From positions 372,001 through 436,000 of the forward strand of contig NZ_CP067041.1 of the NCBI RefSeq assembly GCF_016599855.1: a stretch of DNA of 64,000 nt. The letters are read 5' to 3'. Shown piece by piece: positions 1 to 10,417 of this stretch; positions within the stretch are counted from its first letter, which is position 1, and each line of letters begins with the position of its first letter. Source of the DNA: Bradyrhizobium diazoefficiens (GTDB lineage Bacteria > Pseudomonadota > Alphaproteobacteria > Rhizobiales > Xanthobacteraceae). The position numbers were made by a program, and so were the translations under genes. The notes beneath the pieces were generated by a model. It did not search any database. It was given only the letters and a program-made list of their open reading frames with translations, and had not been told where the DNA came from.

Positions 1-404
1 GCGCGCTTGTTGGCGTCGGGATTGCCGGCGAGCTCGAGCGGCACCGCGACATTCTCCAGCGCCGTCATGGTCGGGATCAGATGGAAGGACTGGAAGACGA
101 TGCCGACCTGGCGGCCGCGGAAGCGGGCCAGAGCGTCCTCGTCGAGGGCATTGAAAGGCGTGCCATTGACCACCACCTCTCCGCTATCAGGACGCTCCAG
201 CCCCGCCATCACCATCAGCAGCGTGGATTTGCCCGAGCCTGACGGGCCGATCAGGCCGATCGTCTCGCCCGAGCCGACGCGCAGGCTGATATCCTTGAGG
301 ATGTGAACGCGTGCCGCCCCCGTACCCAATGACAGATTGACGTTGGAGATGGCGATGGTGTCCGCGGCAGCGGCGAGCGAAGAGGATTCGATGCGAGTGT
401 CCAT
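1..404 (-). CDS. ABC transporter ATP-binding protein (3' part beyond left edge)
   Basis: This is the N-terminal part, about 134 codons, of an ABC ATPase that would power an exporter or lipoprotein-release type permease at the inner membrane. The translation shows a Walker A motif (GPSGSGKS) near residue 47 and a Q-loop context (FQSFHLIP) near residue 100. The signature and Walker B motifs lie beyond position 1. The spacing and sequence fit the LolD/YbbA subfamily, and a YbbA-type ATPase divergent from tesA is a known arrangement. The chosen ATG (404-402) overlaps the proposed tesA ATG inside one CATG. The product class is secure, but the substrate is not readable. Confidence 0.9.
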   Translation of the reverse strand, partial: MDTRIESSSLAAAADTIAISNVNLSLGTGAARVHILKDISLRVGSGETIGLIGPSGSGKSTLLMVMAGLERPDSGEVVVNGTPFNALDEDALARFRGRQVGIVFQSFHLIPTMTALENVAVPLELAGNPDANKR

Positions 405-1095
405 GGTCCGGTCATATGGCAACTCCGATAGCGCGGTCGAGAGGCGTTACGGATTGTTCATGCACATAGCCGTGTTGATGCTCGCTTTGATGACGATTGC
501 GAACCCGGCTTGGGCGGAGGCGACAAAGCCGGTCAAGCTTGTCGTTCTCGGCGATTCCTTGAGCGCCGGCCTTGGCCTTCCGGGCCAGGACGCATTTCCC
601 ATGAAGCTTCAAAAAGCCTTGCAGGCCAAAGGCATAGCCATTGACATGACCAACGCCGGCGTGTCGGGCGACACTTCGTCCGGCGGCCGCGACCGGCTCG
701 ACTGGTCGGTGCCCGATGGAACCGATGGCGTCATCGTCGAGCTCGGCGCCAACGACGCGATGCATGGCATCGACCCCGACTTGACGCGGGCCGCGCTGAC
801 CGACATCGTTCAGCGTCTCAAGGCGCGCAAGATCGCCGTGATGCTGTGTGGCATGCTGGCGCCGCCGAATTTCGGCGCGGACTACGGCGCGCGCTTCAAT
901 TCGATTTATCCGGATCTGGCGAAACAATTCGACGTGCCGCTCTATCCGTTCTTCCTCGACGGCGTCGCCGCCGACGCCAAGCTCAACCAGGCCGACGGCA
1001 TCCATCCGACGGCAGTCGGTGTCGATATCATCGTTGGCAAGATCATGCCCACAGTGGAGGCATTCGTTGGCACGATTGCTCAGCAACGGCGTTGA
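403..1095 (+). CDS. tesA: Arylesterase / lysophospholipase TesA, GDSL (SGNH) hydrolase
   Basis: This is a periplasmic SGNH-fold esterase acting on acyl esters and thioesters. The block I motif LGDSLSAG holds the nucleophilic Ser, the block III motif ELGANDA the oxyanion Asn, and the block V motif DGIHP the Asp and His of the triad. A hydrophobic signal segment ending in NPAWA precedes the mature protein. The start is uncertain. ATG 403 gives a 230-residue precursor with a long n-region. ATG 460 gives a compact signal peptide beginning MHIAVL. Neither has a strong ribosome-binding site. The gene is divergent from the ABC ATPase, as in the ybbA-tesA pair of enterobacteria. Confidence 0.93.
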   Translation: MVRSYGNSDSAVERRYGLFMHIAVLMLALMTIANPAWAEATKPVKLVVLGDSLSAGLGLPGQDAFPMKLQKALQAKGIAIDMTNAGVSGDTSSGGRDRLDWSVPDGTDGVIVELGANDAMHGIDPDLTRAALTDIVQRLKARKIAVMLCGMLAPPNFGADYGARFNSIYPDLAKQFDVPLYPFFLDGVAADAKLNQADGIHPTAVGVDIIVGKIMPTVEAFVGTIAQQRR

Positions 1096-1268
1096 ATGCA
1101 GGCAGCGCCAACCCTAATTCCCAGGGTTTTACCGGGGAGAGGCCCGCGATGCTTCGCAGAGTCACACAACTGCGATAGGAATCAGGGTACCGGTGATTCG
1201 TCACCGGCTCTAAAATTTGGATATGATCCTTCCCAGGGATCATGCCCAAGCATCGGGAGTGCGAAACG

Positions 1269-1805
1269 ATGCCGCGTTTGTTCACTGGTCTGGAAATTCC
1301 GGCCGAGATCGGCCAGTCGCTTTCCAACTTACGGGGCGGCCTTCCCGGCGCCCGGTGGATCGATCCCGAAAATTATCACGTCACTCTGCGCTTCATCGGC
1401 GATATCGACGGCATGTCCGCCAACGAGATCGCCTCAATGCTGTTTCGCGTCGACCGCAAGCCGTTCGAGGTGAAGGTGCAGGGGCTGACGAGCTTCGGCG
1501 GCCGCAAGCCGCGCGCGGTGGTCGCCACCATCGCGCCGAGCAAGCCGCTGATGGATTTGCAGGCCGAACTCGAACGCATGATGCAGCGGATCGGTCTCGA
1601 TCCCGAAGGACGCAAATTCATTCCGCATGTCACGCTGGCCCGTCTGCACGACGCCACCGACCGCGACGTCGCCGACTATCTCTCCCTGCGCGGCTATTTT
1701 CCAAGCAAGGCTTTCATGGCGGAGCGGTTCGTACTGTTCTCATCGCGCGCATCGACCGGCGGCGGCCCGTATGTGGTCGAGGACGCCTACGAGCTGTGTG
1801 AGTAG
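1269..1805 (+). CDS. thpR: RNA 2',3'-cyclic phosphodiesterase (2'-5' RNA ligase family)
   Basis: The protein has 178 residues and belongs to the 2H phosphoesterase superfamily. Two H-x-T/S-x motifs are visible, HVTLRFIG near residue 37 and HVTLAR near residue 119, about 80 residues apart as expected. The family hydrolyses 2',3'-cyclic phosphate RNA ends to 2'-phosphate and can ligate tRNA half-molecules in vitro. The start MPRLFTGLEI matches the usual N-terminus of the family. An in-frame ATG 27 nt upstream (1242) would add nine non-conserved residues. The gene stands alone between tesA and zapE on the same strand. Confidence 0.93.
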   Translation: MPRLFTGLEIPAEIGQSLSNLRGGLPGARWIDPENYHVTLRFIGDIDGMSANEIASMLFRVDRKPFEVKVQGLTSFGGRKPRAVVATIAPSKPLMDLQAELERMMQRIGLDPEGRKFIPHVTLARLHDATDRDVADYLSLRGYFPSKAFMAERFVLFSSRASTGGGPYVVEDAYELCE

Positions 1806-1916
1806 CATGGCTTTCGTGCCCCGGACGCGCCGCAGCGCGTCCGGGACACGGAACGCATAGAGCCCCGCACCAATTGACGGCTTGCAATTTCCGCCGGTCT
1901 CTGGCGGTAAAGAGTG

Positions 1917-3104
1917 ATGCTCTCCACCCAGAATTCCTCCTTCAGCGAAGCATACCAGGCCCAGATCGCGTCCGGCGCGATCGAACCCGATGCTGCTCAG
2001 GCCGAAATCGCCGAGGCCTATGCCGCGCTCGACCTGCGGCTTGCGAATTACAAGCCACAGCGCAAGCAGGGCTTGCTCAGCCGCTTGTTCAGCAACGGCG
2101 ACAAGGACGAGGCGCCGCGCGGGCTCTATGTCCATGGCGAGGTCGGCCGTGGCAAGACCATGCTGATGGATCTGTTCTTCCAGCACTCCACCGTCGAGCA
2201 CAAGCGCCGCGCGCATTTCCATGAATTCATGGCTGAGGTGCACGAGCGCATCTACGATTATCGCCAGAGCATCGCGCGCGGCGAGATCGCCGACGGAGAC
2301 GTCATCGCGCTGACCGCGAACGCGATCTTCGAGGAGAGCTGGCTGCTCTGCTTCGACGAATTCCACGTCACCGACATCGCGGATGCGATGATTCTCGGTC
2401 GCCTGTTCGCAAAGCTGTTCGAGCTTGGCACCGTCGTGGTCGCGACCTCCAACGTCGCGCCCGACGATCTCTACAAGGGCGGCTTGAACCGCGCGCTGTT
2501 CCTGCCGTTCATCAAGCAGATCATCGACCACATGGATGTGCGGCGGCTCGATGCGCGCACCGACTTCCGGCTGGAAAAACTTCAGGGCGTGCCGATGTGG
2601 CTGACGCCAGCGGATGGCGACGCCGATGTCGCGCTCGACCGCGCCTGGTCGAAGATGACCGGCAATGCCAAATGCAAGTCGCACGACATTACGATCAAGG
2701 GCCGCACCTTGCACGTGCCGTGCTCGGCCCATGGCGTGGCGCGCTTTGCCTTCGCCGATCTCTGCGAGATGCCGCTCGGCGCATCTGACTATCTCAGGCT
2801 CGCGCACGACTATCACACCATCCTGGTCGACCATATTCCAGTAATGGACGTCTCCCAGCGCAACGCGGCCAAGCGCTTCATTACGCTGATCGACACGCTC
2901 TATGACAATGCCGTGAAGCTGATGGCCTCGGCCGATGCCAATCCGATCTCGCTCTACCTCGCCCACGAGGGCAACGAAGCCATGGAGTTCAAGCGGACCT
3001 CGTCGCGCCTGATCGAAATGAGCTCGGAATCGTATCTGGCGTTGCCTCACGGCCGCAAGGATTCCACTGCCAGCGGCTCCACCAAGGGTCTGGTGGAGAC
3101 TTAA
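1917..3104 (+). CDS. zapE: Cell division protein ZapE (AFG1-family ATPase)
   Basis: The protein has 395 residues and belongs to the AFG1-like P-loop ATPases. In E. coli ZapE associates with the Z-ring late in division. The Walker A motif GEVGRGKT lies near residue 74 and a Walker B-like segment (LLCFDEFHV) near residue 145, followed by the family pattern DIADAMILGRLF. The N-terminus has the usual helical segment with LANYKPQRK. The ORF opens with GTG at 1914 directly followed by ATG at 1917, and the ATG was chosen. In many alphaproteobacteria zapE lies upstream of mdh and the sucCDAB genes, as here. Confidence 0.95.
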   Translation: MLSTQNSSFSEAYQAQIASGAIEPDAAQAEIAEAYAALDLRLANYKPQRKQGLLSRLFSNGDKDEAPRGLYVHGEVGRGKTMLMDLFFQHSTVEHKRRAHFHEFMAEVHERIYDYRQSIARGEIADGDVIALTANAIFEESWLLCFDEFHVTDIADAMILGRLFAKLFELGTVVVATSNVAPDDLYKGGLNRALFLPFIKQIIDHMDVRRLDARTDFRLEKLQGVPMWLTPADGDADVALDRAWSKMTGNAKCKSHDITIKGRTLHVPCSAHGVARFAFADLCEMPLGASDYLRLAHDYHTILVDHIPVMDVSQRNAAKRFITLIDTLYDNAVKLMASADANPISLYLAHEGNEAMEFKRTSSRLIEMSSESYLALPHGRKDSTASGSTKGLVET

Positions 3105-3120
3105 GTCCTATTTGCCAGCG

Positions 3121-3234
3121 CTGTCATTCCGGGGCGCCACAAAGTCGCGAGCCCGGAATCCATCACCAGCGCGCTCTGTTGCCGATGGATTCCGGGCTCG
3201 CCCACGCAATGGCGCGGACGCCCCGGAATGACAG
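3121..3234. repeat. Intergenic palindromic repeat, family A copy 1
   Basis: The outer arms are perfectly complementary 16-mers (3121-3136 with 3219-3234, beginning CTGTCATTCCGGGGCG). Nested inner arms contain GAGCCCGGAATCCAT and its complement near 3184-3198. The whole unit could fold into one long cruciform or RNA hairpin between zapE and mdh. Related copies lie at 18654-18758, 35456-35540 and 62021-62098. Confidence 0.85.
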
Positions 3235-3314
3235 CTCTGCGTTGCTGGCCGGAAATTCGCCAAGCCCGACAATTGGGCATCCACCGACTTGAACGGCGGA
3301 AGCGAAAGGGATAA

Positions 3315-4331
<1,017 letters not shown>

Positions 4332-4342
4332 AGGCAAACAAC

Positions 4343-4373
4343 CCGCCGAAGACCGAAACCCGGTCTTCGGCGG
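4343..4373 (+). terminator. Hairpin downstream of mdh
   Basis: A 13-bp inverted repeat (CCGCCGAAGACCG, short AAAC-type loop, then its complement) begins 11 nt after the mdh stop. The T-run after it is short (TTCCATTT), so it may terminate transcription or only protect the mdh mRNA 3' end. Confidence 0.7.
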
Positions 4374-4543
4374 TTCCATTTCCGGGCCCGGGCAAATCGG
4401 GGCGGGTCCGGGACAACTCCAGTGTCTTCGCCGATTTCGATATCAAAGAATCCGGGTTGCAGTTCCTGTGGTATATGGTATGCCAGCCACAAGACTGAGG
4501 TGGGCCCTGGAGGTCACCGCCCGCGGGTTCAGGGAGCGATCAT

Positions 4544-5740
4544 ATGAATATCCATGAATATCAGGCCAAAGCGCTGCTGAGCGAGTTCGGCGTAGCGATC
4601 TCCAAGGGCGTTCCAGTCCTGAGTGCCACCGACGCAGATGCGGCGGCCATGGCCCTGCCGGGTCCGGTCTGGGTGGTGAAGAGCCAGATCCACGCTGGCG
4701 GCCGCGGCAAGGGCAAGTTCAAGGAAGCCAGCGCTGGTGACAAGGGCGGCGTCCGCATCGCCAAGTCGGCCGCGGAAGTCGCCGAATTCGCCAAGCAGAT
4801 GCTGGGTGCGACGCTGGTGACCGTTCAGACCGGTCCCGCCGGCAAGCAGGTCAACCGCCTTTACATCGAGGACGGCTCCGACATCGACAAGGAATTTTAT
4901 CTCTCGCTCCTGGTCGATCGCGAGACCTCGCGCGTCTCGTTCGTCGTCTCGACCGAAGGCGGCGTCAACATCGAGGACGTCGCGCACAACAGCCCAGAGA
5001 AGATCGTGACCTTCTCGGTCGATCCCGCGACCGGCATCATGGGTCATCACGGCCGCACCGTCGCAAACGCGCTAAAACTCTCCGGTGATCTCGCCAAGCA
5101 GGCCGAGAAGCTCACCGCGCAGCTCTACGCGGCCTTCGTCGCCAAGGACATGTCGATGCTGGAGATCAACCCGCTGGTTGTGACCAAGCAGGGCCAGCTC
5201 CGCGTGCTCGACGCCAAGGTGTCGTTCGACGACAATGCGCTGTTCCGTCACCCCGACGTGCTCGCGCTGCGCGACGAGACCGAAGAAGACGCCAAGGAAA
5301 TCGAGGCGTCCAAATACGACCTCAACTACGTCACCCTCGACGGCAATATCGGCTGCATGGTCAACGGCGCTGGTCTTGCCATGGCGACGATGGACATCAT
5401 CAAGCTCTACGGCATGGCGCCGGCGAACTTCCTCGACGTCGGCGGCAGCGCCAGCAAGGAGAAGGTCGCGGCCGCGTTCAAGATCATCACGGCGGATCCC
5501 AACGTGAAGGGCATCCTGGTCAACATCTTCGGCGGTATCATGAAGTGCGACGTGATCGCCGAAGGCGTCACCGCTGCGGTTCGTGAAGTCGGCCTCGGCG
5601 TGCCGCTGGTGGTCCGTCTCGAAGGCACCAATGTCGAGCTCGGCAAGAAGATCATCCGCGAATCCGGCCTGAACGTGGTGCCTGCCGACAATCTCGACGA
5701 CGCCGCGCAGAAGATCGTGAAGGCCGTCAAGGGAGGCTAA
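4544..5740 (+). CDS. sucC: Succinyl-CoA synthetase (ADP-forming), beta subunit
   Basis: This 398-residue ATP-grasp subunit forms succinyl-CoA synthetase with SucD. The enzyme interconverts succinyl-CoA and succinate with nucleotide phosphorylation in the TCA cycle. The N-terminal [12 protein letters not shown] is typical. The ATP-grasp segment includes [10 protein letters not shown] near residue 46. The C-terminal domain shows [11 protein letters not shown] and the glycine-rich FGGIMKCD segment. Length equals the family norm. The stop is 4 nt before the next gene, so sucC and the DUF1579-like gene are almost certainly co-transcribed. Confidence 0.98.
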   Translation: MNIHEYQAKALLSEFGVAISKGVPVLSATDADAAAMALPGPVWVVKSQIHAGGRGKGKFKEASAGDKGGVRIAKSAAEVAEFAKQMLGATLVTVQTGPAGKQVNRLYIEDGSDIDKEFYLSLLVDRETSRVSFVVSTEGGVNIEDVAHNSPEKIVTFSVDPATGIMGHHGRTVANALKLSGDLAKQAEKLTAQLYAAFVAKDMSMLEINPLVVTKQGQLRVLDAKVSFDDNALFRHPDVLALRDETEEDAKEIEASKYDLNYVTLDGNIGCMVNGAGLAMATMDIIKLYGMAPANFLDVGGSASKEKVAAAFKIITADPNVKGILVNIFGGIMKCDVIAEGVTAAVREVGLGVPLVVRLEGTNVELGKKIIRESGLNVVPADNLDDAAQKIVKAVKGG

Positions 5741-5744
5741 GGCC

Positions 5745-6224
5745 ATGACCCAGGACCACCTCGCCGCATCATCTCCGCTCCCCGAGCACGCGCGCCTCGC
5801 CGCGTTCGCCGGCGAATGGAATGGCGAAGAGGTGGTCTTCCCGTCGCGCTGGACGGCGGGCGGGCCGGCAACGTCGCGCGTCCTCGCGCGCATGGACCTG
5901 AACGGATTCTATCTGATTCAGGACAGTGTCCAGATGCGTGACGGCAAGCAGAGCTTCGCCACCCACGGCATCTTCACCTACGATCGCGACGACCGGACCT
6001 ACAAATTGTTCTGGTACGATTCACTCGGCTACACGCCGCCCTCGCCCGCCTCCGGCGGGTGGGTCGGCAAGACCCTGACGCTGGTGCGCGGCTCGCTCCG
6101 CGGCAATGCGCGCCACGTCTACGAGATCATCGACGACAATTCCTATTCGTTGAAGATCCAGTTCTCGCCGGACGCGGAAGGCTGGGCTGACGTGCTCACC
6201 GGCGTCTACCGCCGCATCCACTGA
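5745..6224 (+). CDS. DUF1579-like small protein between sucC and sucD
   Basis: This 159-residue protein has no signal peptide or membrane segment. The pattern of a short N-terminal helix, then FAGEWNGEE, a run of predicted beta strands (RMDLNGFYLIQD, GIFTYDRDDRTYKLFWYDS) and a closing YRRIH resembles DUF1579, a lipocalin-like beta-barrel family of unknown role. Its ATG is 4 nt after the sucC stop and its stop 33 nt before sucD, so it sits inside the succinyl-CoA synthetase operon. A small-molecule-binding role linked to that step is only an inference. Family assignment is from sequence character, not a search. Confidence 0.85.
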   Translation: MTQDHLAASSPLPEHARLAAFAGEWNGEEVVFPSRWTAGGPATSRVLARMDLNGFYLIQDSVQMRDGKQSFATHGIFTYDRDDRTYKLFWYDSLGYTPPSPASGGWVGKTLTLVRGSLRGNARHVYEIIDDNSYSLKIQFSPDAEGWADVLTGVYRRIH

Positions 6225-6257
6225 CCTCTCACTGTTAGTTTCGCGAAAGCAGACCTC

Positions 6258-7142
6258 ATGTCCATCCTGATCGACAAGAACACCAAGGTCATCTGCCAGG
6301 GCTTTACCGGCAAGAACGGCACCTTCCATTCGGAGGCTGCGATTGCCTATGGCACCAAGATGGTCGGCGGCACCTCGCCGGGCAAAGGCGGCGCGACGCA
6401 TCTGGGCCTGCCGGTGTTCGACACCGTGCGCGAGGCGCGCGAGAAGACCGGCGCAGATGCGTCGGTGATCTACGTGCCGCCGCCGGGCGCAGCGGATGCG
6501 ATCTGCGAAGCCATCGACGCCGAGATTCCGCTGATCGTCTGCATCACCGAGGGCATTCCCGTTATCGACATGGTCCGCGTGAAGCGCTCGCTGTCAGGCT
6601 CCAAGTCGCGCCTGATCGGGCCGAACTGCCCCGGCGTTATGACCGCCGGCGAGTGCAAGATCGGCATCATGCCGGCCAACATCTTCAAGACCGGCTCCGT
6701 CGGCATCGTCTCCCGTTCGGGCACGCTCACTTACGAAGCCGTGTTCCAGACCTCCCAGGAAGGCCTCGGCCAGACCACCGCGGTCGGCATCGGCGGCGAC
6801 CCGGTCAAGGGCACCGAGTTCATCGACGTGCTGGAGATGCTGCTGGCCGATCCCAAGACCGAGTCGATCATCATGATCGGCGAGATCGGCGGTTCCGCCG
6901 AGGAAGACGCCGCCCAGTTCCTCAAGGACGAGGCCAAGCGTGGCCGCAAGAAGCCGATGGTCGGTTTTATCGCGGGTGTCACGGCACCTCCCGGCCGCCG
7001 CATGGGCCATGCCGGTGCGATCATCTCTGGCGGCAAGGGCGATGCCGGTTCCAAGACCGACGCGATGAAATCCGCAGGGATTACAGTGTCGCCGTCGCCG
7101 GCGCGCCTCGGCCACACGCTTGCCGAAAAGTTGAAAGGCTAA
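6258..7142 (+). CDS. sucD: Succinyl-CoA synthetase, alpha subunit
   Basis: The protein has 294 residues. The N-terminal CoA-binding Rossmann domain begins [18 protein letters not shown]. The phosphohistidine loop GHAGAI is near residue 251, and the ligase domain shows [14 protein letters not shown]. The subunit is phosphorylated on that His during catalysis and pairs with SucC. Length and start match the family. It is the third gene of the sucC-DUF1579-sucD unit, 138 bp before sucA. Confidence 0.98.
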   Translation: MSILIDKNTKVICQGFTGKNGTFHSEAAIAYGTKMVGGTSPGKGGATHLGLPVFDTVREAREKTGADASVIYVPPPGAADAICEAIDAEIPLIVCITEGIPVIDMVRVKRSLSGSKSRLIGPNCPGVMTAGECKIGIMPANIFKTGSVGIVSRSGTLTYEAVFQTSQEGLGQTTAVGIGGDPVKGTEFIDVLEMLLADPKTESIIMIGEIGGSAEEDAAQFLKDEAKRGRKKPMVGFIAGVTAPPGRRMGHAGAIISGGKGDAGSKTDAMKSAGITVSPSPARLGHTLAEKLKG

Positions 7143-7279
7143 TTCACTCCTTCGTACTTTTCCGGGCGAAGTTTCGCAGCAAATAGGATAAATGGTGCCT
7201 GTCGCGTCGAGCCTCTGCCGGGGCGCTCGGCGTCAGCGCCGTTTGTTATGCGCGAACCGAAATCGCCAGGAACTCAAGT

Positions 7280-10237
7280 ATGTCTCGCCAAGACGCGAAC
7301 GCAGCCTTTGCCCTCTCGTCCTTTTTGCAGGGCACCAACGCCTCCTACATCGACGAAATCTACGCCCGCTACGAGAAGGATCCGTCCTCGGTCGACGCCG
7401 AGTGGCAGGAGTTCTTCAAGAGCCTCAACGACCAGCCCGCTGATATCAGCAAGAACGCCGAGGGCCCGTCCTGGGAGCGCGCCAACTGGCCGCTGGCCCC
7501 GAACGACGATCTCACCTCCGCCCTCGATGGCAACTGGGCCGAAGTCGAGAAGGCGGTCGGTGCCAAGATCGCCGCCAAGGCGCAGACCAGGGGCGGGGAC
7601 ATCTCTTCTGCCGACGTGCTTCAGGCGACGCGCGACTCCGTCCGCGCCCTGATGCTGATCCGCTCCTACCGCATGCGCGGCCACTTCCACGCCAAGCTCG
7701 ATCCGCTCGGCATCGAAGCCCCGCGCAATCGCGAAGAGCTCGACCCACGCACCTACGGCTTCAGCGAGGCCGATTTCGACCGCAAGATCTTCCTCGATCA
7801 CGTGCTCGGTCTCGAATATGCCAACTTGCGCGAAATCACCGCGATCTGCGAACGCACTTATTGCCAGACGCTCGGCGTCGAGTTCATGCACATCAGCAAT
7901 GCCGCGCAGAAGGCCTGGATCCAGGAGCGCATCGAGGGGCCGGATAAGGAAATCTCCTTCACCCGCGAAGGCCGCCGCGCCATCCTGATGAAGCTGGTCG
8001 AGGCCGAGGGCTTCGAAAAATTCTGTGATACCAAGTTCACCGGCACCAAGCGCTTCGGGCTCGACGGCGGTGAATCGCTGATCCCTGCGCTCGAACAGAT
8101 CATCAAGCGCGGCGGCAATCTAGGCGTGAAGGAAGTCGTGCTCGGCATGCCGCATCGCGGCCGCCTCAACGTGCTGACGCAGGTGATGGGCAAGGCCCAT
8201 CGCGCACTGTTCCACGAGTTCAAGGGCGGCTCGGCCAACCCTGACGCGGTCGAAGGCTCCGGCGACGTCAAATATCACCTCGGCGCCTCATCGGACCGTG
8301 AGTTCGACGGCAACCGCATCCATCTGTCGCTGACCGCGAACCCCTCCCATCTCGAGATCGTCGATCCCGTGGTGCTCGGCAAGGTCCGCGCCAAGCAGGA
8401 CCAGCATGGCGATCCGCCGGACCAGCGCATCTCGGTGATGCCGCTCTTGATGCACGGCGACGCGGCATTCGCGGGCCAGGGCGTGGTTGCGGAATGCTTC
8501 GGCCTGTCGGACCTGAAGGGCTACCGCACCGGCGGCTCCGTGCACTTCATCGTCAACAACCAGATCGGCTTCACCACCTATCCGCGCTACTCGCGCTCCT
8601 CGCCCTATCCGTCTGATGTGGCGAAGATGATCGACGCGCCGATCTTCCACGTGAACGGCGATGATCCGGAAGCGGTGGTGTTCGCCGCGAAGGTCGCGAC
8701 CGAGTTCCGGCAGAAATTCCACAAGCCCGTCGTCATCGACATGTTCTGCTACCGCAGGCATGGTCATAACGAAGGCGACGAGCCGGCATTCACCCAACCG
8801 GTGATGTACAAGAAGATCGCGGCTCACCCCACGACGCTGGAGCTCTACGCCCGCCGGCTGATCAGCGAAGGCGTGATGACTGAGGGCGAGGTCGACAAGG
8901 CCAAGGCCGATTGGCGCGCGCGCCTCGATGCCGAGTTCGAGGCCGGCGCCGGCTACAAGCCGAACAAGGCCGACTGGCTCGACGGCAAATGGGCCGGCTT
9001 CAAGATCGCCGATCAGGAAGAGGATGCCCGGCGCGGCGTGACCGGCGTCGACGTCGCCGAGCTGAAGGAGATCGGGCGCAAGATCACCAAGGTGCCGGAC
9101 GGTTTCCGCGTCCACCGCACCATTCAGCGTTTCCTCGAGAACCGCTCCAAGGCGATCGACACCGGTGCCGGCATCGACTGGGCGACCGGCGAGGCGCTGG
9201 CGTTCTGCACGCTGCTCAACGAAAACCACCACGTCCGCCTGTCCGGGCAAGATTCGGAGCGCGGCACCTTCTCGCAGCGTCACTCGGTCCTGATCGACCA
9301 GGAAGACGAGAGCCGCTACACGCCGTTCAACCATCTCGGCCACGAGCAGGGCCATTACGAGGTCATCAACTCGCTGCTGTCGGAAGAAGCCGTGCTCGGC
9401 TTCGAATACGGCTATTCGCTCGCCGAGCCGAACACGCTGACGCTGTGGGAAGCCCAGTTCGGCGACTTCGCCAACGGTGCGCAGGTCGTGTTCGACCAGT
9501 TCATCTCCTGCGGCGAGCGCAAATGGCTGCGCATGTCCGGTCTCGTCTGCCTCTTGCCGCACGGCTATGAGGGCCAGGGACCGGAGCACTCTTCGGCGCG
9601 TCTGGAGCGTTATTTGCAGATGTGCGCGGAAGACAACATGCAGGTCGTCTATCCGACCACGCCGGCGAACTACTTCCATGTGCTGCGCCGCCAGCTGCAT
9701 CGCGAGATCCGCAAGCCGCTGATCGTGATGACGCCGAAGTCGCTGCTCCGTCACAAGCGGGCTGTGTCGCGCCTCGAGGAGCTCGCCAAGGGCACGACCT
9801 TCCACCGCATCCTCTACGACGACGCCCAGATGCTGCCGAACGAGGCGATCAAGCTCGTTCCGGACGACAAGATCCGCCGTATCGTGCTGTGCTCGGGCAA
9901 GGTCTATTACGACCTCTACGAGGAGCGCGAGAAGCGCGGCATCGATGACATCTATCTGATGCGCGTCGAGCAGCTCTATCCGGTGCCGCTGAAGGCGCTG
10001 GTGGCCGAGCTGTCCCGCTTCAAGAAGGCGGAAGTGATCTGGTGTCAGGAAGAGCCGCGCAACATGGGTGCATGGCACTTCATCGAGCCCTATCTGGAAT
10101 GGGTGCTGAACCAGGTGAACGGTGCGAGCCGGCGTCCGCGTTATGTCGGCCGCGCCGCTTCCGCCGCGACCGCCACTGGTCTGATGTCCAAGCATCAGGC
10201 GCAGTTGAAGGCGTTTCTGGACGAAGCACTGAGCTAA
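7280..10237 (+). CDS. sucA: 2-oxoglutarate dehydrogenase E1 component
   Basis: This 985-residue thiamine-diphosphate enzyme decarboxylates 2-oxoglutarate and transfers the succinyl group to SucB. The N-terminal E1-specific segment is present (SFLQGTNASYIDEIYARYEKD). GMPHRGRLNVL is near residue 289 and the ThDP/Mg motif spans MHGDAAFAGQG to VNNQIGF near residues 393-430. The C-terminal transketolase-like domain contains GHEQGHYEVINS and HGYEGQGPEHSSAR. The start MSRQDANAAFAL follows a weak AGGAA site. The ORF is complete and unbroken. Confidence 0.98.
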   Translation: MSRQDANAAFALSSFLQGTNASYIDEIYARYEKDPSSVDAEWQEFFKSLNDQPADISKNAEGPSWERANWPLAPNDDLTSALDGNWAEVEKAVGAKIAAKAQTRGGDISSADVLQATRDSVRALMLIRSYRMRGHFHAKLDPLGIEAPRNREELDPRTYGFSEADFDRKIFLDHVLGLEYANLREITAICERTYCQTLGVEFMHISNAAQKAWIQERIEGPDKEISFTREGRRAILMKLVEAEGFEKFCDTKFTGTKRFGLDGGESLIPALEQIIKRGGNLGVKEVVLGMPHRGRLNVLTQVMGKAHRALFHEFKGGSANPDAVEGSGDVKYHLGASSDREFDGNRIHLSLTANPSHLEIVDPVVLGKVRAKQDQHGDPPDQRISVMPLLMHGDAAFAGQGVVAECFGLSDLKGYRTGGSVHFIVNNQIGFTTYPRYSRSSPYPSDVAKMIDAPIFHVNGDDPEAVVFAAKVATEFRQKFHKPVVIDMFCYRRHGHNEGDEPAFTQPVMYKKIAAHPTTLELYARRLISEGVMTEGEVDKAKADWRARLDAEFEAGAGYKPNKADWLDGKWAGFKIADQEEDARRGVTGVDVAELKEIGRKITKVPDGFRVHRTIQRFLENRSKAIDTGAGIDWATGEALAFCTLLNENHHVRLSGQDSERGTFSQRHSVLIDQEDESRYTPFNHLGHEQGHYEVINSLLSEEAVLGFEYGYSLAEPNTLTLWEAQFGDFANGAQVVFDQFISCGERKWLRMSGLVCLLPHGYEGQGPEHSSARLERYLQMCAEDNMQVVYPTTPANYFHVLRRQLHREIRKPLIVMTPKSLLRHKRAVSRLEELAKGTTFHRILYDDAQMLPNEAIKLVPDDKIRRIVLCSGKVYYDLYEEREKRGIDDIYLMRVEQLYPVPLKALVAELSRFKKAEVIWCQEEPRNMGAWHFIEPYLEWVLNQVNGASRRPRYVGRAASAATATGLMSKHQAQLKAFLDEALS

Positions 10238-10255
10238 CAATTTTGGAACTGAGTC

Positions 10256-10326
10256 ATGCCCCGCGAAAGCGGGGCATCCAGTACTCCGTGCCGTTTGTGC
10301 TGATCACCAACGTCTCGGAGTGCTGG
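10256..10326. repeat. Two-hairpin palindromic element between sucA and sucB
   Basis: Hairpin 1 (10256-10277) has a 9-bp stem ATGCCCCGC closed by a GAAA tetraloop. Hairpin 2 pairs CCAGTACTCCG (10278-10288) with CGGAGTGCTGG (10316-10326) with one G-T pair. There is no T-run, so it looks like a repeat or mRNA-processing element rather than a full terminator. Confidence 0.7.
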
Positions 10327-10417
10327 ACCGCCCGCTCCAGTGCGCAAGCGCGCACAAGGCGGACGATGACATTTGAAATTCTCGACCGCTACTCGCGATC
10401 TCCTTAAGGAAAAGAGC

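Noticed and set aside
1740..3050. 436-codon open frame opposite zapE
   Set aside because: Shadow frame on the complement of a clearly conserved gene; high GC at third positions keeps the antisense frame open. The translation is Arg/His/Ala-rich without motifs.
8288..10240. 650-codon open frame opposite sucA
   Set aside because: Antisense shadow of sucA for the same reason.
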